Positions 1 to 8,973 of a stretch of 64,000 bases of DNA are shown here, one piece after another; within the stretch, counting starts at the first letter, position 1, and each line of letters starts with the position of its first letter. This DNA comes from Sporosarcina ureae (GTDB lineage: Bacteria; Bacillota; Bacilli; Bacillales_A; Planococcaceae). A model generated the notes under the pieces. It was given only the letters and a program-made list of their open reading frames with translations, had not been told where the DNA came from and ran no database searches. Position numbers and translations under genes: made by a program. Location: assembly GCF_029267015.1 (NCBI RefSeq), contig NZ_JARIEA010000035.1, forward strand, positions 1 to 64,000, in the 5' to 3' direction.

Positions 1-794
1 ACGATACGATAAATCGCAAACGGCATCAACTTGACTTTCGAAATCAACTTCAGGAAGAAACGGATTGAAATCAGTGCGAACACAAACGCACTCAAGAAAC
101 CAACCACGTAAAAACCAATGTCATCCATCGACATATACTCCCAGTTCTTCAACACCGACACAAGACTTGCGCCCATCATGATCGGAACCGCCATGATAAA
201 CGTGAAATCAGCTGCCGTCCGATGATTCATCCCGAACAACACACCACCGGAAATCGTCGCACCCGAACGGGAAAACCCTGGCCACAACGACAAACACTGA
301 ACAAGCCCAACCGTGAATGCCTGTCTGTATGTAATCTGATCCAACGACACCACACTTGGATTTTTCGGTCCAAACTTATCCGCTGCAATCATCAAAAATG
401 CACCTGCGACTAGCGCAATAATAACTGTTTCCACGCCGAATAAATAATCATCGATCAAGTCCTTAAACGCAAATCCGAAAATGACAGCCGGCAACATGCC
501 CACGATCACGTGAAGTAAATTGAAACGCTCACTCATCTTGACATCGCTATCGACTTTATACAAACCGACTAAACTAAATAACCGTTTCCAAAATACCACG
601 ACTACAGCTAGGATGGATCCGAGCTGAATCACAATCTTAAATGTAATGGCAGGATACTTTCCTAAGAACTCTTCCGTCTTCAGCCACATATCATCAACAA
701 TGATCAAATGACCTGTTGAAGAAACGGGTGCGAATTCAGTCATTCCTTCTACGAATCCTAAAATCAACGCTTTAATTAAATCAAATAATTCCAT
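1..794 (-). CDS. uppP: Undecaprenyl-diphosphatase UppP/BacA (3' end outside window)
   Basis: Integral membrane enzyme that dephosphorylates undecaprenyl pyrophosphate so the lipid carrier of cell-wall synthesis can be recycled; its activity confers bacitracin tolerance. About 264 codons are visible from the ATG at 794, and the frame is still open at base 1, so only the last few residues are missing (family about 270 aa). The family motifs are clear: EGMTEFAPVSSTGHL near the N-terminus and PGFSRSG around residue 165, plus several hydrophobic helices. A purine-rich GGAAAGAGAG precedes the start. It follows the liaR stop by about 275 bases, so it may respond to envelope stress together with the lia operon, but a separate promoter region with DnaA-box-like sites lies between. 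Confidence 0.95.
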   Translation of the reverse strand, partial: MELFDLIKALILGFVEGMTEFAPVSSTGHLIIVDDMWLKTEEFLGKYPAITFKIVIQLGSILAVVVVFWKRLFSLVGLYKVDSDVKMSERFNLLHVIVGMLPAVIFGFAFKDLIDDYLFGVETVIIALVAGAFLMIAADKFGPKNPSVVSLDQITYRQAFTVGLVQCLSLWPGFSRSGATISGGVLFGMNHRTAADFTFIMAVPIMMGASLVSVLKNWEYMSMDDIGFYVVGFLSAFVFALISIRFFLKLISKVKLMPFAIYRI

Positions 795-865
795 ATGACT
801 CTCTTTCCGCGAAGGCTGTCCTTCTGCTATTCTATTTTCTGTTATACAGTCTACCATGACGACAC

Positions 866-1024
866 AAACAGTGGATAAGTTTCCGGAAAAATATTTCTAT
901 CCACATGTGTATACTTTTTTATTTTGCATATAACTGAATACTTATACACATAGTACGTGGATAGTTTGTGGGGAAGTCCGTAATTTCAGTTTATTTCTGT
1001 TGGAATCAATGCTTATCCACAACT
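866..1024. promoter_or_regulatory. Cluster of DnaA-box-like 9-mers upstream of uppP
   Basis: Within about 150 AT-rich bases there is one perfect DnaA box (TTATCCACA, 1013-1021), one TTATNCACA match (TTATACACA, 942-950), three single-mismatch sites (870-878 reverse, 897-905 forward, 906-914 reverse) and a weaker one (956-964 reverse). The stretch is the only non-coding DNA between liaR and uppP. The motif matches are seen directly; DnaA binding is an inference. Confidence 0.5.
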
Positions 1025-1069
1025 TCACCGTCTATCTACTCATATGTGGCGACTTTTACTTGTAGACTA

Positions 1070-1702
1070 TCAATTCGTTAATTTATTTTGAAACGCATAA
1101 ATAACCGCCTGTGTGCGGTCTTGGACTTCCAATTTGGATAACAGATTACTGACATGGGTCTTCACCGTTTTTAACGCGATGAACAGCTCATCCGCTATTT
1201 CCTGATTAGATTTTCCCTTAGCCAATAATAACAACACTTCCAGCTCACGGTCGGTTAAATCTTCATGCAAGGCATGTGTTTGACCGCCGCGCATCTTCGT
1301 CATCATTTTCGATGTCACTTCAGGCTCAAGCACCGTTTGTCCTTGCATTGTATCTCGAATAGCATCTGCCACACGTTTCGCATTAGACGTCTTCAAAATA
1401 TAACTGACAGCTCCCGCTTCAAGTGCAGGATATAATTTATCATCATCAAGGAAACTGGTGACAATAATCACTTTCGCTTCGGGCCATTTCTCGATGATCG
1501 CAGCCGTCGCTTCAGCCCCGTTCATGACTGGCATCACCATGTCCATTAAAATAATATCTGGTCGTAAATCCAGCGCTTTTACCACTCCGATTTGACCATT
1601 CTCCGCCTCCGCAATCACTTCGATATCCGGTTGCATTTGCAAATACGTCGACACACCAATGCGCACCATTTCATGATCATCCACCAACAGCACTCGAATC
1701 AT
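1070..1702 (-). CDS. liaR: LiaR/VraR-type response regulator
   Basis: DNA-binding response regulator of the cell-envelope stress system. Residues 1-120 form a receiver domain with the acidic pair D8-D9, phospho-acceptor Asp54 in LMDMVMP and a lysine near 104; residues 145-210 form a LuxR/NarL helix-turn-helix ([22 protein letters not shown]). 210 aa is normal for the LiaR/VraR group. The ATG lies 26 bases inside the end of liaS, indicating translational coupling. As last gene of liaI-H-F-S-R it would be phosphorylated by LiaS and activate the whole operon. Assignment to Lia rather than another NarL regulator rests on the complete operon context. Confidence 0.93.
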   Translation of the reverse strand: MIRVLLVDDHEMVRIGVSTYLQMQPDIEVIAEAENGQIGVVKALDLRPDIILMDMVMPVMNGAEATAAIIEKWPEAKVIIVTSFLDDDKLYPALEAGAVSYILKTSNAKRVADAIRDTMQGQTVLEPEVTSKMMTKMRGGQTHALHEDLTDRELEVLLLLAKGKSNQEIADELFIALKTVKTHVSNLLSKLEVQDRTQAVIYAFQNKLTN

Positions 1703-2720
1703 CCGCCAGCTCCCCTTTCAAAATCGGTAACTTCACTTCCACAATCGTCCCTTGAGATGGTACCGAGACAATCTTACAACTGCCGCCAATCTCAATCGCA
1801 CGCTCCTTTACGTTCTGCAAACCGTACGACCCGCCTTTGCCGTCATCTTGCTTAAATCCGACGCCATTATCCTGCACGCGTAAAATTGCCAGCCCATCTC
1901 GTTCGATTAATAAAATCTCCACTTCTGTCGCTTTTGCATGACGCAGCGTATTTGACAACGTTTCCTGAGCAATCCGGAACAAATGATCTTCCGCACCTTT
2001 AGACAACTCGATATCCTCTAAACGATGTGTAATATCAAACGTCACTTTTTCCTGTAATTCACTTAATAATTCTTCCAAACCTTTCGCGAGCGTCTGATTA
2101 TGCAGGGCAGCCGGACGTAAATGAAGAAGCAACGCACGCATTTCCAATTGTGCTTGCTGAACCATTTTTTCTACTTGTAGTAACGGCTTATGAATTGGAC
2201 CTTCTTCCGCCTGTTCCGCAAGTGCCGACAACAGCATCGAAGCCGCGAACAATTGCTGGGACACGGAGTCATGCAACTCCCTTGCTAATCGCTGACGCTC
2301 TTGTATTATACGTTCCTGAATGAGTTGGTCTTGCGTCTCTACTCGTTCATCCGTAATACGACGCAAACTATTTCGCTGCGCTTCCAGTACTTCGTATAGT
2401 TGTTCAATCGAACGGTTGGTCTTCCTCTTCACTTTATTCGACTTCGTAAATTCCTGCTTTGCATATAGATCCTGTAATTTCCCGATAATAATATTCTCTT
2501 TTGTTCTGCCATTCTGGCCAATCCAACCCGCAATCACCAAGCTAATAATGAAAATCGTCGAAAATAACCAAGCAATGAGGGGCATATCCGCAGCTTCCAT
2601 ATTAAACAACAAATACTGATATTCTACGAGCCTGCCATCAATGAAAAAATAGAAAAAGACCGCGACGATTGCGCTGAATGTCAACGTCAATAGAATGGTG
2701 CGACCAATGATTGCCTTCAT
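1677..2720 (-). CDS. liaS: LiaS/VraS-type sensor histidine kinase
   Basis: Membrane histidine kinase sensing cell-wall antibiotics. Two N-terminal transmembrane helices (about 7-27 and 46-67) enclose a very short extracellular loop, as in intramembrane-sensing kinases. A HAMP-like linker and coiled region lead to a HisKA_3 domain with His150 in [12 protein letters not shown] and a C-terminal HATPase (NGVGF and [13 protein letters not shown]). The ATG overlaps the liaF stop by four bases. Length 347 aa fits VraS/LiaS. LiaF is expected to hold it inactive in unstressed cells (known for B. subtilis, inferred here). Confidence 0.93.
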   Translation of the reverse strand: MKAIIGRTILLTLTFSAIVAVFFYFFIDGRLVEYQYLLFNMEAADMPLIAWLFSTIFIISLVIAGWIGQNGRTKENIIIGKLQDLYAKQEFTKSNKVKRKTNRSIEQLYEVLEAQRNSLRRITDERVETQDQLIQERIIQERQRLARELHDSVSQQLFAASMLLSALAEQAEEGPIHKPLLQVEKMVQQAQLEMRALLLHLRPAALHNQTLAKGLEELLSELQEKVTFDITHRLEDIELSKGAEDHLFRIAQETLSNTLRHAKATEVEILLIERDGLAILRVQDNGVGFKQDDGKGGSYGLQNVKERAIEIGGSCKIVSVPSQGTIVEVKLPILKGELADDSSAVGG

Positions 2721-3418
2721 TTTCTACGCACCTCCACATCACCAATCCAAGTGAATACCGAAATAATCAACTCAGGATCATTCGGACGCTTCGTTTCATA
2801 TCCATCATGCGCTTGCACGCTTTCATTGAATAGCTGTTGCGGCGCATTGCCTAGAAGTTCTGCTTCGCCGTATAATGTCGCATAATGAATTCTTACCGGT
2901 ATATCATAGGGCAATTCAATCAGAACCTTCCCGAAGATTTGCCGAATCGAAATGAACGAAGCTCCCCTTGGCAAGACCGTATCCGTTACATCGACATGTA
3001 CATCCCCAAAAAATCCTTGCATATGCACGTCTTCCCACTCGTACGTCGAAAGCGGTGTTGACTGTATGGAAAACAATCGATTCCTCCACAAACCTTGCGA
3101 TCGTCTCTCTCTTGGTTTCTGTAGATTACCGAACACTTCGCTGGCAGGCGTGCCTCTCCATAATTTCATTATAATATACAAGACAATTACCAAAATCAGC
3201 AGTCGCACACTCCACAATGTCAGGAGCGCAATGACGATGAAAACAATCCCTGTTATCGCTGTCCACTTTCCACGTTTTCGATAACCATAATCAAGAAATC
3301 CCCAACCGAGAAGGAGGAAGATGAAATTGCCGTTTGAAAACAGCATCGATTCGACGAAAGCAATCGCCAATAGAGCAAGCAAGTAGACCGAAACTTTAGT
3401 TGAATCCCTTTTAGCCAT
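2717..3418 (-). CDS. liaF: LiaF-type membrane inhibitor of LiaRS
   Basis: Negative regulator of the LiaRS pair. About four hydrophobic helices lie in residues 10-85, followed by a cytoplasmic beta-rich domain (about 115-233) characteristic of the LiaF/VraT C-terminal family (old DUF2154), with sequence such as SIRQIFGKVLIELPYD. 233 aa is family-typical. It overlaps liaS by four bases and follows the pspA/liaH gene after about 50 bases. A CTTCCTCTTA-rich stretch around 3440-3470 could form a weak hairpin between liaH and liaF, which would separate high liaIH from low liaFSR expression as in B. subtilis; that is inference. Confidence 0.9.
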   Translation of the reverse strand: MAKRDSTKVSVYLLALLAIAFVESMLFSNGNFIFLLLGWGFLDYGYRKRGKWTAITGIVFIVIALLTLWSVRLLILVIVLYIIMKLWRGTPASEVFGNLQKPRERRSQGLWRNRLFSIQSTPLSTYEWEDVHMQGFFGDVHVDVTDTVLPRGASFISIRQIFGKVLIELPYDIPVRIHYATLYGEAELLGNAPQQLFNESVQAHDGYETKRPNDPELIISVFTWIGDVEVRRK

Positions 3419-3468
3419 TCCATTCTCTCCCTTCTCGATAGAGGAAGCGTAATGCTTCCTCTTACAGT

Positions 3469-4101
3469 TTACACAATATCTTGAGTTTTTGCGTTAGATT
3501 TCTCTAATGAATCTAATCGTTGTTCCATCGATGAGTGGGATTGCGTCGTTCTTCTGCCGCTACCCAAGTTTTCGATGTATGAATGTAAGTCATCCAGTGT
3601 GGAAAATGATTGATCGGGCTTAACGAAACGATCCATCTTTTCCTTCGCTCGCGTAACATTCTCTTTGCCCATCAATTGCAGTTGACGAACACGCATGTCC
3701 TTCACCCGGTGCTTCATCTCTTCGAATTTACGTTCCAATGAAAGCAATTCTTGCGTAGCATCTTGAATACTTGCCGATAAACGCGCTACCCGTCCTTCAT
3801 ACGCTTCTATTTCTTCTTGTGCGAACGTAATTAATTCAGTTTCTCCTGCCCCTTCAGCAAGTTCTAATTGATGACGACGCTTCATCGCCATTAACTCTGC
3901 ATCCTGTCGTTCATTTTCCAATTCCTCTTTCAGTTTCCCTTGACGTTCCAATAGCTTACCAATTTCCGCAGTCTGCTTTTGTGCATCCAGAAAATATTGA
4001 TTGAGCATTTCTAGCGGGTTTTCTTTCCTTTGTGGCTTGTCCATCAACTTATTGAGATCTTCTTGTACGGTATATTTTACTCTATGCCAAAATGCGTTCA
4101 T
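3469..4101 (-). CDS. liaH: LiaH / phage-shock protein A family
   Basis: Cytoplasmic coiled-coil protein of the PspA/IM30/Vipp1 (ESCRT-III-like) family that assembles on the membrane under envelope stress. The 210-aa chain is almost entirely charged helix: N-terminal amphipathic segment (NAFWHRVKYTVQEDLNKLM) then long heptad-rich coils to residue about 165. The C-terminal tail is Ser/Gln rich. RBS GGAGAGATG lies just before the ATG. Located between the small membrane protein LiaI-like and LiaF, exactly as in lia operons. PspA-type naming is equally valid. Confidence 0.92.
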   Translation of the reverse strand: MNAFWHRVKYTVQEDLNKLMDKPQRKENPLEMLNQYFLDAQKQTAEIGKLLERQGKLKEELENERQDAELMAMKRRHQLELAEGAGETELITFAQEEIEAYEGRVARLSASIQDATQELLSLERKFEEMKHRVKDMRVRQLQLMGKENVTRAKEKMDRFVKPDQSFSTLDDLHSYIENLGSGRRTTQSHSSMEQRLDSLEKSNAKTQDIV

Positions 4102-4116
4102 ACTGCATCTCTCCTT

Positions 4117-4461
4117 TTATTTTGTAAGTTCGTTCCACTGGCGTTCAAAGTTTGTGAATGGGTCATCTGAAATGACGTTCGGGTTTACGTTACGGTCGTT
4201 CCACTTGCGGTATACATAGTAGATTCCAATGACTGCGACGATACCGATGAATGCACCGATGTTTGAAATCGAGCTGATGACGCTAATGACTAGGACGGTC
4301 ATCCAAAATACTTTCGCGAATATCGAGTGACTCTTTCTCCAGTAGTGGTAGCTAACGAGCGCGATCGCCCCTGTGACAGCTAGTACGACGATGGACCCGA
4401 GATTCAATACGGCAGCCAGGCCTGCGATAATGCCAAGCAAGAATAAACCAATTTTCTTCAT
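4117..4461 (-). CDS. LiaI-like small membrane protein (Lmo0954-type)
   Basis: First gene of the lia operon. 114 aa with four hydrophobic segments (about 3-22, 24-42, 50-66, 68-86), then a polar C-terminal tail ending in FERQWNELTK. It resembles the membrane proteins next to PspA in Listeria and Sporosarcina-like genomes, which databases sometimes mislabel as flagellar. In lia systems the first membrane protein anchors LiaH at the cytoplasmic membrane; that role is inferred from position. RBS GAAGGGAGGACATCAAC precedes the ATG; the gap to liaH is only 15 bases. Confidence 0.75.
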   Translation of the reverse strand: MKKIGLFLLGIIAGLAAVLNLGSIVVLAVTGAIALVSYHYWRKSHSIFAKVFWMTVLVISVISSISNIGAFIGIVAVIGIYYVYRKWNDRNVNPNVISDDPFTNFERQWNELTK

Positions 4462-4540
4462 GTTGATGTCCTCCCTTCATTTGTAACCTTAGTTTATAAT
4501 GAATTCCGGCTTTCTCCGACGGTCCCATAGCGGATTTCTA

Positions 4541-4560
4541 ACTCAGACTTAGGGCTGAGT
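4541..4560 (-). promoter_or_regulatory. Candidate LiaR operator upstream of the lia operon
   Basis: A perfect 6-bp inverted repeat, ACTCAG-N8-CTGAGT, sits 80 bases upstream of the first lia gene; a -10-like TATAAA lies nearer the gene (about 4492). LiaR/VraR operators are inverted repeats in this position and the promoter lacks a good -35, as expected for an activator-dependent promoter. Binding is inferred. Confidence 0.4.
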
Positions 4561-4689
4561 GTGAGTAGGTATCGAAATTAGGAACGGGTTGGTGGAAGGA
4601 CTTTGACGATGTGGTTGCGGGTCTTTGTTAGTTATTTTTGGGGGCGTTGCTCGACTGGTTGTTGGGGACTGAAGTTAGGGAGTGTCTGC

Positions 4690-4810
4690 TTTCTGGACTC
4701 GCGCAGGCACGTGGGGGATTGCCTCCAGCCATGAGCCAGCTGGCGGTGGTGCTGCCAGTTGTCTCACGGCCACGGCCTACCCCGCAGTTGTGCCTGCGCT
4801 GCTGAGGGGT
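4690..4810. repeat. Palindromic GC-rich element
   Basis: A perfect 10-bp inverted repeat (GCGCAGGCAC at 4701-4710 and its complement at 4790-4799) encloses about 80 bases richer in GC than its surroundings. No credible ORF has a ribosome site here. It lies next to the 283-bp tandem pair and shares CGCC/GGCG-type arms with it, so it is probably a relative of the dispersed palindromes elsewhere in the window. Confidence 0.55.
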
Positions 4811-4893
4811 ATTTATTTTGGTTGTGGTTTTAATAGGTAAAAGATCAGTGACATCGTGATATCTATTATGTAATTCTTGCGAAGGAAGTGTAG

Positions 4894-5457
4894 GAACTGC
4901 CCTACACCCAATCCAACGAAAGCGCCTGCTGTGGTAGGCGTAGCGAGGAGACAAAGACAGGCGCTCTTCCTGTCTATGGCTCATCGCGAAAGCCATCCAC
5001 CAGCGCCGAAGTGGGGACAACGAACTAACCACTTACATAGGCAGCTAAACCACAACCTCCTGCTAAAACAAGGAAAAGAAAATGCACGCGCAAGAACCAT
5101 AACCCAACGACGCTTATTACGCACTCTTAACAGAAACATAATCCGACGGCACTTCAACAAGTAAAAACAACTACCCGAACTGCCCTACACCCAATCCAAC
5201 GAAGGCGCCTGCTGTGGTAGGCGTAGCGAGGAGACAAAGACAGGCGCTCTTCCTGTCTATGGCTCCTCGCGAAAGCCATCCACCAGCGCCGAAGTGGGGA
5301 CAATGAACTCTCCACTTACATAGGCAGCTAAACCACAACCTCCTGACCAAACAGGAAAAAGAAAACGCACGTGCAAGAACCACAACCCAAAGCCGCTTAT
5401 TACGCATACTGAACAGAAACGTAATCCGACAGCACTTCAACAACTAAAAACAACTAC
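4894..5457. repeat. Tandem duplication of a 283-bp non-coding unit
   Basis: Copy 1 (4894-5176) and copy 2 (5177-about 5457) are nearly identical over their whole length, abutting head to tail; both start GAACTGCCCTACACCCAATC and end in CAACTACCC. Each contains a short hairpin (AGCGCCTG with CAGGCGCT about 35 bases later). A decayed third start (GAACCGCCCTATACC) follows. Six-frame ORFs here lack ribosome sites and differ between copies, so I treat it as non-coding. Confidence 0.85.
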
Positions 5458-5514
5458 CCAGAACCGCCCTATACCACTCCCTACTTACCAACTGAATAAA
5501 TCCCAATCCCAACA

Positions 5515-5558
5515 CAAAAAAGCTGTTCAAGAAATCCATTACGATCTCCTGAACAGCT
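5515..5558 (-). terminator. Rho-independent terminator after the DinB-like gene
   Basis: AGCTGTTCA and TGAACAGCT pair around a 20-base loop and are followed on the minus strand by a T-run. Confidence 0.8.
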
Positions 5559-5568
5559 ATCTTCGAAT

Positions 5569-6030
5569 TTATCTACTTGCCTTAAGTAAGCCATCAATCA
5601 AACCGGCATGCATACCTTCATGCCACGTTAGAAACTGCAGTACTTCTTCGACTGTTTCCAACGTAATGAACTTGCCGATTGAAATGGGTGTGTTCAATCG
5701 ATGCGACAGCTGTAGTTCGGTCAGTTGCGAAATACGCTTACCTTGACCTTTCATCGCAACGATTAACTCCTCTTTTGCTGGAGGAGTGCTTGGCCAAGTA
5801 GATGGACTTGTTCCTGGCGCAAAGAATTCTGCCCATTCCAACTTGTCGACTGGGTAGTCATTCATTGCACGGTTAAGAAGATCTTCAGTCAATGAATAAA
5901 TATGTCCTACATTCCATTGAACGGTATTAGAAAAGCCTTCCGGTTGAGCGTCCCACGCATGCTCATCCGCTCGTTTAATGAGGCCTAATGTATACCCTCT
6001 TGCCATGGAAAACTGTTGCAATGCACCCAT
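5569..6030 (-). CDS. DinB-superfamily protein
   Basis: 153-aa four-helix-bundle protein of the DinB/YfiT metal-binding superfamily. The expected histidine triad is visible: His48 in WNVGHIY and the pair in WHEGMHAG near the C-terminus (about 136 and 140). Members include damage-inducible proteins and thiol-S-transferases using bacillithiol or mycothiol; the substrate cannot be told from sequence. The start follows AGAGGTGG on the minus strand at normal spacing. Single gene with its own terminator. Confidence 0.85.
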   Translation of the reverse strand: MGALQQFSMARGYTLGLIKRADEHAWDAQPEGFSNTVQWNVGHIYSLTEDLLNRAMNDYPVDKLEWAEFFAPGTSPSTWPSTPPAKEELIVAMKGQGKRISQLTELQLSHRLNTPISIGKFITLETVEEVLQFLTWHEGMHAGLIDGLLKASR

Positions 6031-6085
6031 TCATTCCACCTCTTCTTCTAATCTAAAAACAGCCTTGCACTTAGGCAGGCTGACT

Positions 6086-6448
6086 TTACGATGGATTTTC
6101 TTCTTGCTTTTTGATATTTTTATGCTGATTCCACTGGTCATGCGCTTCGGTATTGTATTCACGATTATATTCTTCCTGATCTCCATAAGGGAATTGCTCA
6201 CCCGGTGTCAGATCATGATAGTTTTGGCTCGGTGATTTATTTTGACTGTAAGCGGAAGGTTTATGTTCTCCTGAGTCTTCTTGAGCGTTTTCCCTGAACG
6301 ATTCGCTTGAATCAGAATCTGCTGGATCCGCAAGTGGCAATTCATCAGGTACTACTACGCCTTCAACTGCATCTGTTTGTTCATCCATCTCTTTAACTTT
6401 TGGAGTTAGATCTCTTTTGTTTGGATACTTTCCATCAACGATTGTCAT
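6086..6448 (-). CDS. Acidic hydrophilic protein of unknown function
   Basis: 120 aa, no hydrophobic helix, no cysteine, rich in Asp, Glu, Ser, Gln and Asn with a low-complexity middle (ADPADSDSSESF). The strong ribosome site GGGAGG upstream of the ATG and absence of overlap with other genes argue that it is translated. I do not recognise the family. Its composition is that of a disordered stress or spore-associated protein, but no motif proves it. Confidence 0.65.
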   Translation of the reverse strand: MTIVDGKYPNKRDLTPKVKEMDEQTDAVEGVVVPDELPLADPADSDSSESFRENAQEDSGEHKPSAYSQNKSPSQNYHDLTPGEQFPYGDQEEYNREYNTEAHDQWNQHKNIKKQEENPS

Positions 6449-6595
6449 AAAACATTCCTCCCTTTCATGCAGTCAATAATAGATAGACTGCACTCCTTAT
6501 ACTTACCCTTATTCGCCATAATCAAAACGTAATCCTTTTAAAAATTTAAAAACAGAACAAAATAGGAATTTCCTCCCATCTTGTTCTGTATCCAT

Positions 6596-8794
6596 TTAAC
6601 TACCGATGATATCAATCGTTACTTTGAACAAATCTCCGTCGACTTCCACTTCCATTCGTCCTCCATGTAGCTCGACAATAGATTGCGCAATCGCCAAACC
6701 TAGACCAGAACCTTCCGTTTGTCTAGATTCATCGCCCCGTTTAAAGCGCTCGAATAACTCATCTGTATTATCCCCCAGCTCATATCTAGCGACGTTTTTC
6801 AAGATAATGCGCGCGTTTGATCCGACTTGCTGGAGATTGACGTACACTCTCGTTCCTGGCAATGAATATTTCCACACATTGACCAGCAGATTGTCGAGCA
6901 CTCTCCACCATTTTTGACCGTCTACCATCGCAAAGACTGGTTCGTCAGGTAAAATAGTTCGAATGTGCAAATCTTGCTTAACAAACTCTTCCGCATGTTC
7001 CGCCAATGCCTGTTGCATCAACTGATTCAAGTCCACACGTTGCTTGACCATTTCCAAATTACCACTTGCCATTTTCGAGACTTCGAATAAATCTTCAATA
7101 AGCGTTTTCAAGCGCTGTGATTTCTGATCTAGAATGCCGACATACTTCGCTCGGTCTTCTGCCGATAACGTTTCGTCTTTCAACAAATCCGTATACGTGA
7201 TAATAGAAGTAAGCGGCGTCCGCAAGTCATGACTAACATTCGTGATCAATTCCGTTTTTAAGCGTTCACTTTTTGCTTGTTCATTGATCGAGACACGCAC
7301 ACCTTCACGCAAATTATTCAAATTGGCTGCGTGTTTCGCAAGTTGCGACTTGCCTTTGACCGGAATCGCCTGTGTCAGGTGACCGGCTGCCATATCATTT
7401 GTCGCAGCCAATATACGATTCAAATAGGCTGCTTTTTTCACAAAAATGAATAAGGCAGGTATGGCGACAAGTACTACACAAAAGATGTAAACGACAATGA
7501 GCGCCGGATCCATGAACCCACCTACGAATCCTATTCCGGCTAGGAAAAATATAACTAGCAGTAAGGACAGCTGGATACCGATCGACCGGTTGCTGAATAC
7601 ATCCCGCACATCTTGGATGAATTGCATACTATAGCTTTCTTGAAACGCTCTTTCTAGTGCTCGAGGTTTCCGATATTGCTCAACTAGATGAGTCGCTTGG
7701 AATGCTAGTAACGCGGTAAACAGAATACCCAATAGTACAAAACTAACGATTATGTTTCCTATGACACCTAGTCGTAAACTTGTTAACTGATACATTGCAT
7801 TGTAAATGGCCGACTGTATATAAAGAGCCAATATACTTCCTGTCAACAACAACAGGATTACTTTCACATCTATTTTCCAACGACTATACATCGTTGCAAA
7901 TCGCGACTCAAGCACCCACTCTTTGCGAAACTTCATAACCGTGAACAACGCCACCAGCGCTAATGCTCCTACAACCCACAGCGCATAGATCATATACTTC
8001 CCACGTATAAAGTTATCATTTTCTTCCGCAAGCGAACCTAACACAGCTGCATCTGACGGAATAATAATAGTACCTTCAAAATATTGCGGAGGATTGCTGA
8101 TCGTCGCAATCTCCTCGTCAGAAAATGATATACCTTCCTCCATTGGGTATTCATAGCCATTATCAAACTGAGCTGAATCTGCTTTAAAATAGCCTCGTGC
8201 GTCATTGAATTGTTCTGTGAACAGCGACGTCACTTCGACATCACCTCTAGTAAATCGTTCGCCTGTTTCTGTGTTCACTAGATCATAGGCGATTGGAATA
8301 TTCGTTTCTTGATAACTTTGCGTTTCATTTATTAAGCGCTCTAGCTTTTGAGCTTTATCAGCACGTATTTTATCTTTTACATAACTATCGCTTTCAAAGT
8401 TCTTCTTAATATCATCTAGCTTGATATTCCGCTCTTTGACGAGCGCTAACAGCAATGTTTCGTTTTGATCTTTTTTTGCTTCCGTGATCCTATCGGCATA
8501 CTGTTGCTGGATATTGTCCAGCTGTTCAGGTAGCGTACCATATCGCTCGCGATACTCTTTGACGTCGCCATCTGAGACATATAGTTCCTTCTCCACCTTT
8601 TTCAAGTCTACGGGATTCAGAATAGATTCAGACAGATTCGTGTACACTTGCTCCATTCGATATTTAAAATCATCTTGATCGGTAAACGACTTCCCAATCA
8701 ATTGCGGTCCATAATGAATGATGGAAGGCAATGCGATTAACACAAGGGTCACAAGCGCTGACCAGATGAGTAGCTTTATATTTTTATTCATCAC
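6596..8794 (-). CDS. Large multi-pass sensor histidine kinase
   Basis: 732 aa. One N-terminal helix (about 8-28), an extracellular, charged and partly coiled sensor domain (about 30-265), five further helices (about 267-288, 309-333, 345-367, 406-426, 430-452), a short HAMP-like linker, HisKA with His522 in NVSHDLRTP, and a HATPase domain with DNLLVN and GSGLGLAIAQ. Partner regulator is the OmpR-type gene at 8948-9646. An excellent AAAGGAGGG lies inside the upstream small ORF; translation may begin at GTG 8794 or ATG 8791. Signal unknown; the big extracellular region suggests a peptide or envelope cue. Confidence 0.9.
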   Translation of the reverse strand: MMNKNIKLLIWSALVTLVLIALPSIIHYGPQLIGKSFTDQDDFKYRMEQVYTNLSESILNPVDLKKVEKELYVSDGDVKEYRERYGTLPEQLDNIQQQYADRITEAKKDQNETLLLALVKERNIKLDDIKKNFESDSYVKDKIRADKAQKLERLINETQSYQETNIPIAYDLVNTETGERFTRGDVEVTSLFTEQFNDARGYFKADSAQFDNGYEYPMEEGISFSDEEIATISNPPQYFEGTIIIPSDAAVLGSLAEENDNFIRGKYMIYALWVVGALALVALFTVMKFRKEWVLESRFATMYSRWKIDVKVILLLLTGSILALYIQSAIYNAMYQLTSLRLGVIGNIIVSFVLLGILFTALLAFQATHLVEQYRKPRALERAFQESYSMQFIQDVRDVFSNRSIGIQLSLLLVIFFLAGIGFVGGFMDPALIVVYIFCVVLVAIPALFIFVKKAAYLNRILAATNDMAAGHLTQAIPVKGKSQLAKHAANLNNLREGVRVSINEQAKSERLKTELITNVSHDLRTPLTSIITYTDLLKDETLSAEDRAKYVGILDQKSQRLKTLIEDLFEVSKMASGNLEMVKQRVDLNQLMQQALAEHAEEFVKQDLHIRTILPDEPVFAMVDGQKWWRVLDNLLVNVWKYSLPGTRVYVNLQQVGSNARIILKNVARYELGDNTDELFERFKRGDESRQTEGSGLGLAIAQSIVELHGGRMEVEVDGDLFKVTIDIIGS

Positions 8795-8973
8795 GCGTTT
8801 CCTCCCTTTATAATTCGTACAAAGTAATCGGTAGCTAAACTTATTCGATCCAAACCGTTGATGAATAGATCAATCGCAAATGAAGCACAGTATATAAGAG
8901 TGCAGAATGCGAGCGCAATCGCAAACAGTGACCAAACTATTCCACTTTTATTTCTCGATTTTGTAGCCAACAC
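8791..8973 (-). CDS. Small membrane protein between regulator and kinase
   Basis: 60 aa with one clear hydrophobic helix (about residues 12-36) and a charged C-terminal end. Starts at a GTG 26 bases inside the end of the response-regulator gene and stops at the kinase start, so all three genes are translationally linked. I recognise no family. Overlap on both sides, a hydrophobic core and a ribosome-site-like AAGGTGGTG upstream support a real gene. It could be an accessory that modulates the kinase in the membrane (inference). Confidence 0.6.
   Translation of the reverse strand: MLATKSRNKSGIVWSLFAIALAFCTLIYCASFAIDLFINGLDRISLATDYFVRIIKGGNA

Noticed and set aside
222..413. 63-aa plus-strand ORF
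   Set aside because: Antisense to uppP, no ribosome site, composition not protein-like.
4628..5164. Open frames of 95-134 aa in the repeat-rich gap
   Set aside because: They run through palindromes and the tandem pair, lack ribosome sites and are not preserved equally in both copies.
5171..5443. 90-aa minus-strand ORF
   Set aside because: Spans copy 2 of the tandem pair; the same frame is not kept in copy 1.
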